The notes under the pieces: model-generated
What the model was told of the DNA's origin: nothing
Database searches by the model: none
What the model saw: only the letters and a program-made list of their open reading frames with translations
Part shown: one piece after another, positions 22,759 through 32,175 of the stretch
Layout: each line of letters opens with the position of its first letter
Numbering within the stretch: position 1 is the first letter of the stretch
Translations under genes and position numbers: made by a program
Assembly (NCBI RefSeq): GCF_019649055.1
Contig: NW_026570331.1
Location: forward strand, 372,001 to 436,000
Length of the DNA stretch: 64,000 bases
Reading direction: 5' to 3'
Source of the DNA: Paramacrobiotus metropolitanus
Taxonomy: Eukaryota > Tardigrada > Eutardigrada > Parachela > Macrobiotidae

Positions 22759-22961
22759 GGCAACGACTGCGTCCCGTGTCCAGTGCATGAGATACGTCCA
22801 GGACGAATGGGCGCAATCCGCTGCAAAACCCTCTAAAAGGGGCGGGATTGGCCGCGGAGGGGTGTCGCGAATGTCGGCGGGGGTCCTACCGGGAACGGGG
22901 ACAACGCACGGTGTGTGTCGGGTGTCCGGCGGGATTCTCAACAGTGGCCAACCCCCTTCAA
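22759..22961 (+). CDS. polydom/SVEP1-like gene, GCC2/GCC3 exon
   Basis: Acceptor cttgtag ends at 22758, joining in phase to the previous exon. GNDCVPCPVHEIRPGRMGA then, after a frame change near 22.83 kb, EGCRECRRGSYRERGQ and VCVGCPAGFSTVANPLQ. The C-x2-C...G-Y/F...G...C-x2-CP-x-G pattern is the ephrin-receptor-like GCC2/GCC3 repeat also found in SVEP1. Donor gtgagt at 22962. I could not find later exons in the repeat-rich DNA that follows, so the 3' end is either beyond my recognition or missing. Confidence 0.68.
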
Positions 22962-23029
22962 GTGAGTGCGGTGTGCCGTTGCGCGGGCCGCGCTCGGTTT
23001 TGGATGTGGCCGGGGGTGGTGAGTGAAAA

Positions 23030-23603
23030 AGGAGAATTTGGGCGACAATGAGAATTATTGGGTATATTAGAAGACAAGAATAGCAAACACGGGATAACTG
23101 TATTGGCAAGCAAATTGCCGGCAGGATATTACACTGTCGAAGCACGAATCTGATAAATCAACGGGAATCGTGTACTTATGGTGGTATCGTGATATGCCGC
23201 CAGCCGGCACTAGACCTTTCCCTAGTCACCGGTGACAATTTCATGCTGTAAAAAGTATCGAATAAGAACCATTAGGTCCTTCAGACTGAATCAGACAGCT
23301 GCTTTGAAACAACGCTAGCTATAAGTGCTTAAAAATAGGAGGATTTTGTGAAAGAAAGAAAAACATTCGTCGGCAGTCCTTCCGAAGAATTTCGCGAGAA
23401 ATCTTTCGCCACTTTTCATTTAAATAAAAAAGGAAAGCTTTCCGCAAGAGTATTTCAAATTTAATTAAATATTTATAAAAAATTAGCAAAATTCGGTAGT
23501 ATGTAGCTAGTAAGTGATCGTGTAACGGATGCGGTATACCAGGTGATTTTTGATGAAGCCATGCTTCCATCGCCGCTGCAAGAAACTTAACACTGAAGCT
23601 TTT
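23030..23603 (+). repeat. dispersed repeat, copy 1
   Basis: Shares blocks with 25590-25948: tgagaattattgggtat / tgagtattactgggtat, gataactgtattggcaag and caaattgccggcaggatat, then a later block aagctttccgcaagag / aagcttcctgcaagat. Both copies end in the gtagtgcagtgg motif. The middle parts are diverged or unequal in length. Probably a SINE-like or other non-autonomous element. Confidence 0.6.
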
Positions 23604-23615
23604 GTAGTGCAGTGG
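23604..23615 (+). repeat. tRNA A-box-like motif with possible B box
   Basis: gtagtgcagtgg, followed about 20 bases later by gaggttcccggtccc, the closest thing to a tRNA B box in this set. It lies at the 3' side of a dispersed repeat (23030-23600) that has a second copy near 25.6-25.95 kb, also ending in this motif. Confidence 0.5.
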
Positions 23616-25404
23616 TACTGTACATATGAGGTTCCCGGTCCCAGCCTGCTTTAGGATATTGTTGGCGGTTTTTCCTTGTTTACATAATTATCCCTGCAAA
23701 TATGCTGCCATTTTTTACCACTGGTGCTTACTTTCATTTATTGTTGGTGACTTTTATAACATTGTTAATAATTCTCCAGTTTGTTCTCACAGAGTGGTTT
23801 TCTGTGAAACATATTGCGGCTGTTTCCCAGCCGCTAACTTTTTTAGTTCAGAATTTCCGGTTTGTCCTTTGCAAAAAAATTTGCCACTTCTCCACCAATG
23901 ATTTCCTCTTGAAACTCGTCAGGCCGAATGGGCTTGAGCAACTATTTGAACTCAAACCGACGAAAATGCTGACTTCCTAATTACCTAACCACGCATGATT
24001 TGTTTACCGCTAATATCATTTATTAGGTACACCCGCATTTTAGTCTGATTGCATTATTAATTTATTCAGTGCTAATTACCCAATTCATTCTGTATGGGCA
24101 AATGACCATGAAAAACTCGTATTAATTGCCGTAGAGGATCGTTTAAGATTTAAAGCTCTTTTAGTATTTTCCTGTTGATTGTTTGTTGCGGTGATTCTTT
24201 ATATAAAGTACGTCGGTGTGCAAGGTTTTGCAGTTTTTGGAAACAACATATCTGGAGCAGTACGGAGAGTGACATTCTTTCGTGGGACTGTGCAGGTGAG
24301 GAATGCGCATAGCGCACAGCTGTATCAAAGTGGTGGAGGACAGCTGCCGGACATCGACAACAAGGCCGACAAGCTGCAGGCAGTGTAAATTGTGTGATAT
24401 TGTAGTGTGATGGCTAATGTTGCTCCTGGTTTGACTCTCTAACTGTAATTAGCAGTCTGGCAACTAAGCATGTAAATCTAATAAATTAAAACATAATTTT
24501 TTTATTGAGTTTTCATCTTTATTGTCTATAAAAAATACGAAATAAATATGTTACCAGATTATTTTGTGCCAGTAAAACTGTAGCACCGACTAAATACATA
24601 ATTAAAATTTAAAACAATGCCAAAAAATAACTTTGTGAAATAAATAAAGCTGTCTACAAGCACAGACTTGTGCAACATTGTAATGTACTCTGTACTGTAC
24701 AAGCTCAAAACCAGTGAACTTGAAACTCCAACGCGCGTACAGAATCACTACGAAGTACCAACAATGAACTGCGTATTGCAACGTCAAAACACGTTAACCA
24801 ATAATATGTGATACATGTACTTATACAAATACGTGCGTACAATGTAATATACACATACATGCACCGGCACGTATGGTTCTACAAGGAGCAGCTTCCGCTT
24901 TGCCTCCGCGTTTCCTGTGGTATAATATCTGCACTGTGGAAGAAAAATAAATCTACAATATGGACAACATTTACAAGACTTAATTTTATTTATTTGTTTA
25001 CAATATTTACTCTGATGTAGTGTGCCCGCCCTTGCACTTTTTTGTTATTTTGATGGCTATTGCGGCATTGCCTATTAAAACATTTGCTTTGCAATAATTA
25101 TTTATTCGTATAGAAGTATGCCAGCACAACGGCAATCATAGCTTGTATTAGAAATGCTGTGACGTAAAAGCATCTAACGAACGACCGATATTTTCTTGAA
25201 TTATATGTATTTAAATAAAAATTGGAAAACCGACCTGGAAGACCTCTCCATGATTTTTGCACTTGAAAAATTCAGGGAAACATTTCGTATTTTCTTGCGT
25301 CAAGTGTTGCCGCTAAGCGGACGTGCCGCAGTTTGTGAGAAACATCGAGCATGAATTGTCAAAGTCTCGTAGCATTGTAAGGAGCTAGTGCAATTGAGAA
25401 TTTC

Positions 25405-25416
25405 GTAGTGTAGCGG
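25405..25416 (+). repeat. tRNA A-box-like motif (gtagtgtagcgg)
   Basis: Preceded by aatttc. One change from the consensus. No intact tRNA structure follows. Confidence 0.4.
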
Positions 25417-25589
25417 TTCTCGTCGGGTGGTACGGATTTGACGGATGCAAGTTGACGCTGCGGACTATCAAGCAGTGGGGCGCAATATCTAATTTCAAAT
25501 TAGTGCATTACTTTGTTTAAAATTAGACTACCTCAAGCTTAACCCGATTTGTGACCGTAAATGAGCATTGCCTACGGTAGGCGAAGAAA

Positions 25590-25948
25590 AAGAAGTTTAA
25601 AAAAAAATGAGTATTACTGGGTATGTTAGAAAACAAGGGTGCCGTTACTAACGTACTGTGTTGAGAACACACGATAACTGTATTCGCAAAGCAAATTGCC
25701 GGCAGGAAGCTACACTGTTGAACTTCAACAGTGTATGGTCTAATCATTTGTTTCATATAAATAAAAACTGGGGCAAGCTTCCTGCAAGATTGTTTCAGAT
25801 TTTATATTTTATTTCCTTATAGAAAGCGAAAGGGTTTGTGTAGTAACTAAGCGAACGAGAACTCTTAATATGGACGTCGTACCGGTTGTTTTAACTTTTA
25901 AGGAGGTTACTTCGATCGTCGTAGCGAGCAGCTTAAATTGAGGCATTT
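25590..25948 (+). repeat. dispersed repeat, copy 2
   Basis: Second copy of the unit at 23030-23603, shorter by about 200 bases. The conserved core is around 25670-25720 (gataactgtattcgcaaag, caaattgccggcaggaagc). Confidence 0.6.
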
Positions 25949-25960
25949 GTAGTGCAGTGG
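25949..25960 (+). repeat. tRNA A-box-like motif (gtagtgcagtgg)
   Basis: Identical to the 23604 copy and in the same position relative to the dispersed repeat upstream. Confidence 0.5.
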
Positions 25961-26519
25961 TTCAGACACACCGTACCGTTTGCGTCGATTGACATGAACT
26001 TGTGTGGTTTATCTCCAGTTGTGGCGTGATAACTTTGTAATTTGGGACTTGCTCAACTTTTTTCAGCTGGATAATCCTGAACGGTGGACTGTACTTTATA
26101 ATCGTATAAATATACGAAAACTTTGTTTGTACGAGGACATTTGGGTGCTGTGAACATACCCTGCAGTGCAGGGTATGTTAAGCTAATCGTACGAGGTAGT
26201 TCCAGTGCGAGCCTTAGTGCGACGGCTCCGAGATTACGATACAAAACTTTTGTTTCAGCGTAAAATCAATTATTGTGATTTGCACATTTATGTCTATTTT
26301 GCGGAGACACCGATAGAACGCCAGATGATATTGATGTCTACGCAAACTTGCTGATCTTGAAATTTTTGTACCATCAAATTAGCTGAATAATTGGGTGATC
26401 CGTTTTCAAAATATTCAGCCAAGCTGATACGTTGTTGAGAAGAGTCGAAGCATGTATAGTAATAGTAATTTTTAAATGCCTTTTCTGGAAGGAATATATT
26501 TATATAGGACGGATCTGTC

Positions 26520-26665
26520 TTACATCCGTCAATATCCTGCTGTATCTTTGTATCCACCATATCCACTAAATATCCAAAAATATCCGTATCTTTCGAGACA
26601 GCTCGGGATATGGATATGATATTTGGATATTTATGCTCTGGATACACTTTTGGATATTGGATATT
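26520..26665 (-). repeat. ggatat-rich imperfect tandem repeat
   Basis: Repeated atatcc/ggatat words produce a long minus-strand open frame with I/Y/S/D-rich translation. Treated as a repeat, not a gene. Confidence 0.6.
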
Positions 26666-26673
26666 ACCATCCT

Positions 26674-26802
26674 TACCCTGCACGATTAGGCTGCGATGAA
26701 CAGCCGGCTAAATTTATAGCCGTTTGCATTCAGACTGTGATATCAGTAGCGTTGCGAGCTACGGCTAACCAGCTGTTCATCGCAGCCTAATCGTGCAGGG
26801 TA
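26674..26802. mobile_element. 129-bp hairpin MITE
   Basis: Starts taccctgcacgattaggctg and ends with its reverse complement (cagcctaatcgtgcagggta), with about 45-bp arms and a short loop. It is nested at one end of the larger inverted-repeat structure. The ends, taccctgca, also occur at 26154-26179 as a tight palindrome. Non-autonomous; superfamily not assigned. Confidence 0.75.
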
Positions 26803-27925
26803 TGTTCACAGCACCCAAATGTCCTCGTACAGTATTTAAGAAGAAGTTGTTTTGCCTGATTTGGTAACGTGAGATTTTTATTTCGGAAGTTGTGATTTTA
26901 TGCTTTAATTACGTGAAATTTTTCGGTGGTTCTGCAGATACGAATGATAAGCTGATTAAACTCGATGTCGATGAGGAGACGAACAGCCAGATTTAGCATT
27001 CGTACGAAGTGTCCGGGGGAAGGGGAAACTGCAGCTTCGATCCTTAAGGATTCTATGAAAAGTACTTGTGCCTGTAACTTATTGGTTATCAATACTGTAG
27101 ATTTTCTGGTATTTTTCCAACGGTGATTGATTCAAGTTTTTATGAGTTTTTATGATTAATTTTATAATTATTTTTATTATGAGCTTCCCATTTATTTCTC
27201 GCAAAGTGTTTTGTCTCAGAAATATACAAAGTACTGTATCTTGGCTTTCCAACCGCTAAATTTCTTTGTTTTAGCTAATCAGTTTTTCTTTGCGAAATAA
27301 TTTTGACATTTTTCCACCGCTAATTTCTTTCTTTTTTGACCTTTTTGACCTTTCATCAAATAATGTACATGTAAATGCTGTTATATTTGCATGTATAAAC
27401 AGTACTTGTCTACTTCGGCACGAGCGGTGTTTAAGTACAGTAAGTACGAGTACTTGTTCAAGTACGAACCGCGCAGCGGCTCGACGACTAACTGTGAGCT
27501 ACCAAATCACACGACTGAACCTTTTATTTTATCAAGTAACTGTTGTGTACCTCGCTTCCTACTTTTTATTGAGCAGCTCTTTTTGTTTTTCTTCACCGCT
27601 GAACGAACACAAGAAAAAAATTAAAATCGGCAGAAATGCCACTGCATTGAGAATTAAAATTTGTTTGGGCGCTGCCTCAAACAGTTTCCAATTTGACTCG
27701 CCTGGATTTGATGTCGCGTTGAGGCCGGCAGTTACGGTTTGTCTGTGACTCTATGTAATACGACTCGTATTAATTATTATGATTTTTACGTTAGCAGTCA
27801 AGTGCAACTGTACATGTACAAATTACTCATCACACAGAATATACTATGCGTGTATTAAGTTACAGTAGTACTGTGACTACTGTCTGTCTGTTCGGTTGCA
27901 CAACTCGGTTGCACAACTCGTCGAG

Positions 27926-28180
27926 GCGGTATCCATAAATTACGTCACGCAAGTTGGGGGAGGGGGGAGGTCGTGAAAGCGTTACTGTTGTTACAAAGGG
28001 AGAGGGGGTATTAAAAACTTTGTTACGATTCTGACGTCACCATGCTATATCTATGGAGGGGTTCTAAATTTGTTACGTAGCGCTCAGGGGAGGGGATCTG
28101 AGTTCGTTAGCACTGGTGACATAGGGGGAGGGGGGTATCAAAATGTCGAATTTTTGCGTTACGTAATTTATGGATGCCGC
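27926..28180. mobile_element. 255-bp MITE with purine-rich interior
   Basis: Ends gcggtatccataaattacgt and its near-perfect inverse acgtaatttatggatgccgc, about 27-bp inverted repeats. The interior carries several runs such as gggggaggggggagg. The ends resemble a widespread animal class of DNA-transposon termini beginning with tccataaattacgt; I do not assign a superfamily. No coding capacity. Confidence 0.8.
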
Positions 28181-28510
28181 TTTATGAACGACAAGTCGAG
28201 CAGTCGTACTGTAAGTACATGCAGCAACTTTTGCACCTGCTTTGCAGGTAGTGCACAGTAGAAGCGACTCTCTGATTGCAAACAGTGTACACTACAATGT
28301 CACAGCTTTTCTTTTTATTTCAAAATTTAATTACACAGCAGGTCGGTGCTAGAGAGTTATTATTCTTATTTAATTTGTGCACCATCAAGTGTGTTCACTT
28401 ACAAAGTTACAGTTACGTTCCTGACTGCCCGCTGTGCCAATCACTAGTTGCAGTTTCCTGACCATCGGTTTGTAGCTGCTTGATAGTTTCACCTCCTAAT
28501 TCCCTGCACC

Positions 28511-28788
28511 ATGTCGAAGCCGAGCAGCTCTGCAGATCACCGACCTTCTCGGGATTGTCCCGCGACGGCGATGGAGTTCATGCGCGGAATGCGTGATCTG
28601 CAGGCAACGGGCACCTTCTGCGACGTCGTCTTGAAAGGCAGTGACGAATCTTCGCAGGGGATTCCTTGTCATCGCACAGTGCTCAGCGTGCAGAGTCCCT
28701 ACTTTCGCGCTGCCTTCGCGCACAGCTGGAAAGAATCTTCTGAACCAGTTTTCCGGCTGGCCAACATCGATAGCTCCACATTGAAGGT
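28511..28788 (+). CDS. BTB-Kelch (KLHL-type) gene, exon 1: BTB N-half
   Basis: Starts ATG at 28511 with an accc-c context (caccATG). It reads a short leader (MSKPSSSADHRPSRD), then the BTB fold: MEFMRGMRDLQATGTFCDVV, HRTVLSVQSPYFRAAF and KESSEPVFRLANID. The CDVVLKG...CHRTVLSVQSPYF pattern is that of KLHL proteins, which act as substrate adaptors of CUL3 ubiquitin ligases. Ends at donor gtaagt (28789) in phase 2. Exon 1 lies outside the inverted duplication, so only this locus has the BTB start. Confidence 0.88.
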
Positions 28789-29043
28789 GTAAGTCCTCGT
28801 AACAGCGTAGCACGATGGTAATTCAGCTAAGCTGCTTCGGCGATCAGTCATAGCGCTCCATTGCATGTGCAACCTGGCAGTCTAATCGTAAATATTAAAA
28901 TCTGCATATTAACCGAAGAGCTGGAGATTTCACTTTTGTTCTTTCGCTATTGCATGAGTCAGCGTCAGTGATAATGTTTTGTGAGTTTATGCAGCTGTGT
29001 TGTTATCAGCAATCATTCTGTGATCAGACTCGAATCCCCGTAG

Positions 29044-29320
29044 CTTGGTGACGTATTCCTACACGATGGATCTGCGCCTGAGCGATGACACCATCGTGCC
29101 TGTTTTGATTGCGGCGCAGTTCCTGAAGATGACTCCAGTGGCCAGAATGTGCTGGAAGTACGTGAAGCAGCGCCTGCCTCTGTCCAACTGCCTGGACGTC
29201 CACGTTCTGGCTTCGCAGCATAACAACCCTCGTCTGGCCAGCGCAGCTCTGCACTTGTTCCATCTGCACTTTCTCAGCTTGGCCCAAAGCCTGGAATTTT
29301 TACAGATGGACACGCAACAG
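29044..29320 (+). CDS. BTB-Kelch gene, exon 2: BTB C-half and start of BACK
   Basis: Acceptor ccccgtag ends at 29043. It joins in phase and reads VLVTYSYTMDLRLSDDTIVP, VLIAAQFLKMTPVARMCW, the typical BTB C-terminal helices, then NCLDVHVLASQHNNPRLAS, the BACK domain opening. Donor gtactc at 29321. Uninterrupted. Confidence 0.88.
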
Positions 29321-29792
29321 GTACTCAGTCCGCTTGTTTGATAAATGCATTTTCGTGCGCTATGTTTAAAAACAGATTAACTGTACAGTTGGAGGTAGGA
29401 TTTAATGCTATAACTTCAGATTAAATTCAGCATTCCACAATCAAGCTGGACTTCAAATACTTTGAAGGTTTCAAAAATTAAAGAACTTGTTTTCTTAGCA
29501 ATTAGCATTTTGGAAAATGGAGAAACCATGTAAAATGCGGATTTTATAAAATCACTGCTTGTACTATAAAAACTAATAACTGTTTCTAGACAAAAATTTG
29601 ATTTTCTTTGGATTTCGACTTTCGATTTAACTATATTTCAGCGCGATTCCTTTTCGAATTATTTGATAACTGTTGTTGGAAGTTCAGCCTTACTCAAGAC
29701 TATAACTATCTGAAAGTAATCAAAAAATTTAATGATGATTACACCCTGCATACATATCACATTCGCCATGCGCTTAGTGAATTCATTTGCAG

Positions 29793-30032
29793 TTGACGTC
29801 GCTGATCGCATCGAATGCAGTGGAGGTGTTTAGTGAGGACCATGTGTGGGAGGCGGTGAGGCGTTGCTTGGACCACGACCGTGCCGGACGAATGGCGCAC
29901 ATGGCCGCCGTCCTGCAGAATGTTCGCGCTGCATTCCTCAGCGACCAGTATCGGGAGGAATGGCAGTCCGCAATGGCCGCCTATGGACTGGCTCTCGGGA
30001 AGCGCAGAGCACTACACCGCGCCATTCATACG
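29793..30032 (+). CDS. BTB-Kelch gene, exon 3: BACK domain
   Basis: Acceptor tttgcag ends at 29792. LTSLIASNAVEVFSEDHVWE, AVRRCLDHDRAGRMAHM and VLQNVRAAFLS form the BACK domain (usual V...E..V..A...W...D...R), ending HRAIHT. The original donor is still seen (gtaatg at 30033), but the matching acceptor and the first part of the next exon are deleted here (see the 44085-44682 copy). Reading through is out of frame with the Kelch repeats. Confidence 0.82.
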
Positions 30033-30040
30033 GTAATGCC

Positions 30041-30494
30041 GCAGCGTGTTGCTGGACGCCGTTTCCATTCTCGTTTCCCACCATCACGGCATGCACATCG
30101 TCCGGGGGGGCATTCGCTATGTGAGCCTCCGTGATGAGTGGCGCGTGGTGGACCCGACGTCGCGCCGGAGGGCGACGCTTGCCTCGCTTAATGATAGGAT
30201 TTACTTCGCCGGTTGCTATGATGACGGCACACAGACGTCCTTGGAAGTCTTCCATCAGCAAAGCAATACCTGGAGCGATGCTGCTCCGCTGCCCATTGGC
30301 CTGTACGGCTTTTGCCATGGTGGCATGTGACGGTCGACTGTTTGTGTTGGGCGGAGAAGGCGACGACAATTCTTGGCAATGTGTCTTTTTTTACGATCCT
30401 GATTTAGATAAATGGACCCGGCTGCATAACATGCCGCTTGGACGCACATACTTTACTGCCTGCGTGGGTCAAGGCAGATTGATCTTTGTTTTCT
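30041..30494 (+). pseudogene. BTB-Kelch gene, exon 4: Kelch repeats, 5'-deleted and frame-broken
   Basis: Kelch region: VLLDAVSILVSHHHGMHIV, GGIRYVSLRDEWRVVDP, LNDRIYFAGCYDDGTQTS, then one extra T at about 30316 shifts frame into VACDGRLFVLGGEGDD, FYDPDLDKWTRLHNMP. The inverted copy lacks that T. Comparison shows about 278 bases missing here, spanning the intron and the first roughly 140 coding bases of this exon. A GT donor (gtacgc) remains at 30495. With an out-of-frame junction and a frame shift, this locus probably cannot make a full Kelch propeller as written. Confidence 0.8.
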
Positions 30495-30579
30495 GTACGC
30501 GTGTTATCATATACAAAAGACAGCATGGCATGGTTGAAATCGTTCAGCTGTCGAAGTAGTTGTCTTATGCAACGTGTAG

Positions 30580-30654
30580 GTGGTGGCGTGGATGCGAAGG
30601 ACCTTTGGCGCGTGGAGGCTTATGACCCGGCCACCGGCCATTGGGTTAGAAAGG
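30580..30654 (+). CDS. BTB-Kelch gene, exon 5: short Kelch exon
   Basis: Acceptor cgtgtag ends at 30579. It reads GGVDAKDLWRVEAYDPATGH then WVRK, the end of a Kelch blade (YDP..G.W). Donor gtgggt at 30655, phase 1. The preceding intron is only about 85 bases. Confidence 0.82.
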
Positions 30655-30994
30655 GTGGGTGCTAGTTCGTTGTTCGTTGCAGTTTGATTTCTGCGTTAAA
30701 CGGCGCTTTCAACAATTATCCGTTGTTATTTGTCAGTAAACCATTTTTCCTTACGAAATTCATTTCAGCTGATAAATAGTACGGTCCGCCAACATGTGTT
30801 TGGATAAAAACTGAACTGAAATTTATAAACTCGAGTGCGGATGCATAACTTAAGCGATCGGCCTTAAATCAAGTAGTGCGCTTAATGGACGGTGACAAAA
30901 TTTATGAAGTTATATACGCGAAGTGACTAAGTACGGGAAACCTCGTAGCTTGCTGCTTGGGCATAGTAGTGGCATCATCGTTATGTGACTGCAG

Positions 30995-31185
30995 CGGATC
31001 TGGTCATGGACCACATTTATCCCGGATGCGCGTACGTGGAGGGGAAGCTGTACGCCATTGGAGGGGATCGACGGGTAAAAAATGGTAATGGTTATTACAC
31101 TATAGTGGTGTACGATCACGAGAGGGACACCTGGGCGCTGCTTCCAAAGAATTACCGACTCCCGCCTATCCATTTGACTGCGTAG
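30995..31185 (+). CDS. BTB-Kelch gene, last exon
   Basis: Acceptor gactgcag ends at 30994. It reads ADLVMDHIYPGCAYVEGKLY then AIGGDRRVKNGNGYYTIVVYD and ERDTWALLPKN, a complete Kelch blade (Y.IGG...VYD...W), ending PPIHLTA and TAG at 31183-31185. The inverted copy at 43394-43584 is nearly identical. Confidence 0.87.
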
Positions 31186-31564
31186 TCATGAAGATGAAAC
31201 GCCGCTGAGGCGCGCTCCGGACTGCAGCTGACGAAACGGTGCCGTATAATTTATTTTCTTTTCCTTGTTTCTTTTTTTTGAGAATTTTCAAATCCCCTTC
31301 CTGATAGCATTTTGTATCTTTACTCGGATGTTGTGAGCTAACTGTCGGATTGTCGATGTGATCGGTGGATTGGTACCTTATTAGTTTTCTTCGCGATGAT
31401 GTATTGTTGCTGGAATAATTTTTCTTGCCAGATGCTCTATGGGTTACAGTTACAGTAGGTTGAACCTGTTTTTGTGCGTAATGAGCCAGAAACATTGCAA
31501 AAGGAGAAGTTATAAATCGTAACGATCTGCGACAGAATATCAACCAAAACAAAAAATGCGCTAC
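31186..31564. other. 3' flank of the BTB-Kelch gene (left arm)
   Basis: Shared with the right arm (43010-43393). The minus-strand open frame (and its plus-strand mirror at 43012) is conserved in both arms with few changes but has no recognisable domain; it most likely reflects duplicated 3' UTR/flank. Confidence 0.5.
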
Positions 31565-31915
31565 AAAATAGTGACAGGACTGCAAGAGATCGCTTTTGAA
31601 TAAGCTTAATCTGAATTAACTAATCCGAGTCATCCGACCACTCGCGGTCCGTTCAAGGTCACACAGGTTCATCAGAACGCTCAGGACAATGCGAGACAGT
31701 CACTCCCAGCGCAGATCCTGTAGTCCATCCCCGCACCACATCTTCCCTCGGTAATGCAAAGACGAAAGCGGATCCGCGGTCTACGTTCGGCATAACAGCA
31801 GCCGAACAGAATGCGCTTGATCAGAAACTGAATCACTTACTAATGATTTACGGCCGATTCTAATTTTCCTAATATTCATAAGATTCGAATAATAAGGAAA
31901 ACAGACGGCTTCGTC
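31565..31915 (-). repeat. inverted copy of the 3' flank of the 53-56 kb F-box gene
   Basis: Reverse complement of about 55810-56105: shared words include gatccgcg, gcgagacagt, cagatcctg, ccactcgc and cttaatctgaatt, plus the 3' end around the gaatattacgagaattagaatc stretch. It is present only in the left arm. This ties the left arm to the F-box cluster about 24 kb away. Confidence 0.8.
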
Positions 31916-31919
31916 CAGT

Positions 31920-32175
31920 ACCCGGTAGGGAAACTGCATGCCATCAGAACGAAATCGTCCGATGTTAGCGATACGCGCTGGGGTGAATTTCCCAACGGGT
32001 CGCGAATCTGTTCGTAGGGAAGCAGTTTGCGACCATAATTCGCGATTCGTTTACTTTACAGACTGCCGTGTGTAACAGCTCTTGGCCTCGTCCGGCGCGA
32101 TCGCTGTCAACCACACCCACAGAGCCCGCACGCCGTCGCTGTTGGGCACCGGCAGCGCCATCTCCAACGATAGTG
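31920..32175 (-). pseudogene. F-box-family fragments in the left arm
   Basis: Minus strand: a C-terminal F-box-family piece (like VWNALEMALPVP...ELL..AVCK of the 55-kb gene) joined directly to a mid-protein piece (SLTSDDFVLMACSF then TGYWTKPSV). The normal gene order is reversed by this junction, so it is a chimera of fragments. The same junction is in the right arm at 42105-42490, so it predates the inversion. Confidence 0.65.

Larger units (their letters stand above)
26129..26830. mobile_element. element bounded by 37-bp inverted repeats
   Basis: gtacgaggacatttgggtgc followed by tgtgaacataccctgca at 26129-26165 recurs inverted at 26794-26830, giving terminal-inverted-repeat-like ends around 702 bp. 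The interior holds a ggatat-rich stretch (26520-26670) and a compact palindrome (26674-26802). Most simply this is two related hairpin elements or one element with a nested copy of the same family; no transposase is present. Confidence 0.6.
22962..28490. other. repeat-rich intergenic region
   Basis: About 5.5 kb with no supported gene between the last recognisable polydom-like exon and the BTB-Kelch gene. It holds the dispersed repeat pair, three tRNA-like motifs, a nested hairpin element (26129-26830) and a 255-bp hairpin transposon (27926-28180). Open frames at 23.6-24.0, 26.3-26.7 and 27.3-27.7 kb look composition-driven. Confidence 0.5.

Noticed and set aside
17072-25960. tRNA-Val genes at the gtagtgtagtgg motifs
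   Set aside because: No copy has a complete cloverleaf, anticodon arm or convincing B box; treated as tRNA-like repeats.
26294-26683. 129-codon minus-strand open frame
   Set aside because: Made by ggatat-type repeats inside a hairpin element; I/Y/S/D-rich and without a domain.
31166-31585. 139-codon minus-strand frame, mirrored at 43012-43413 plus
   Set aside because: Open in both arms only because the arms are recent duplicates; no domain, lies in the 3' flank of the Kelch gene.
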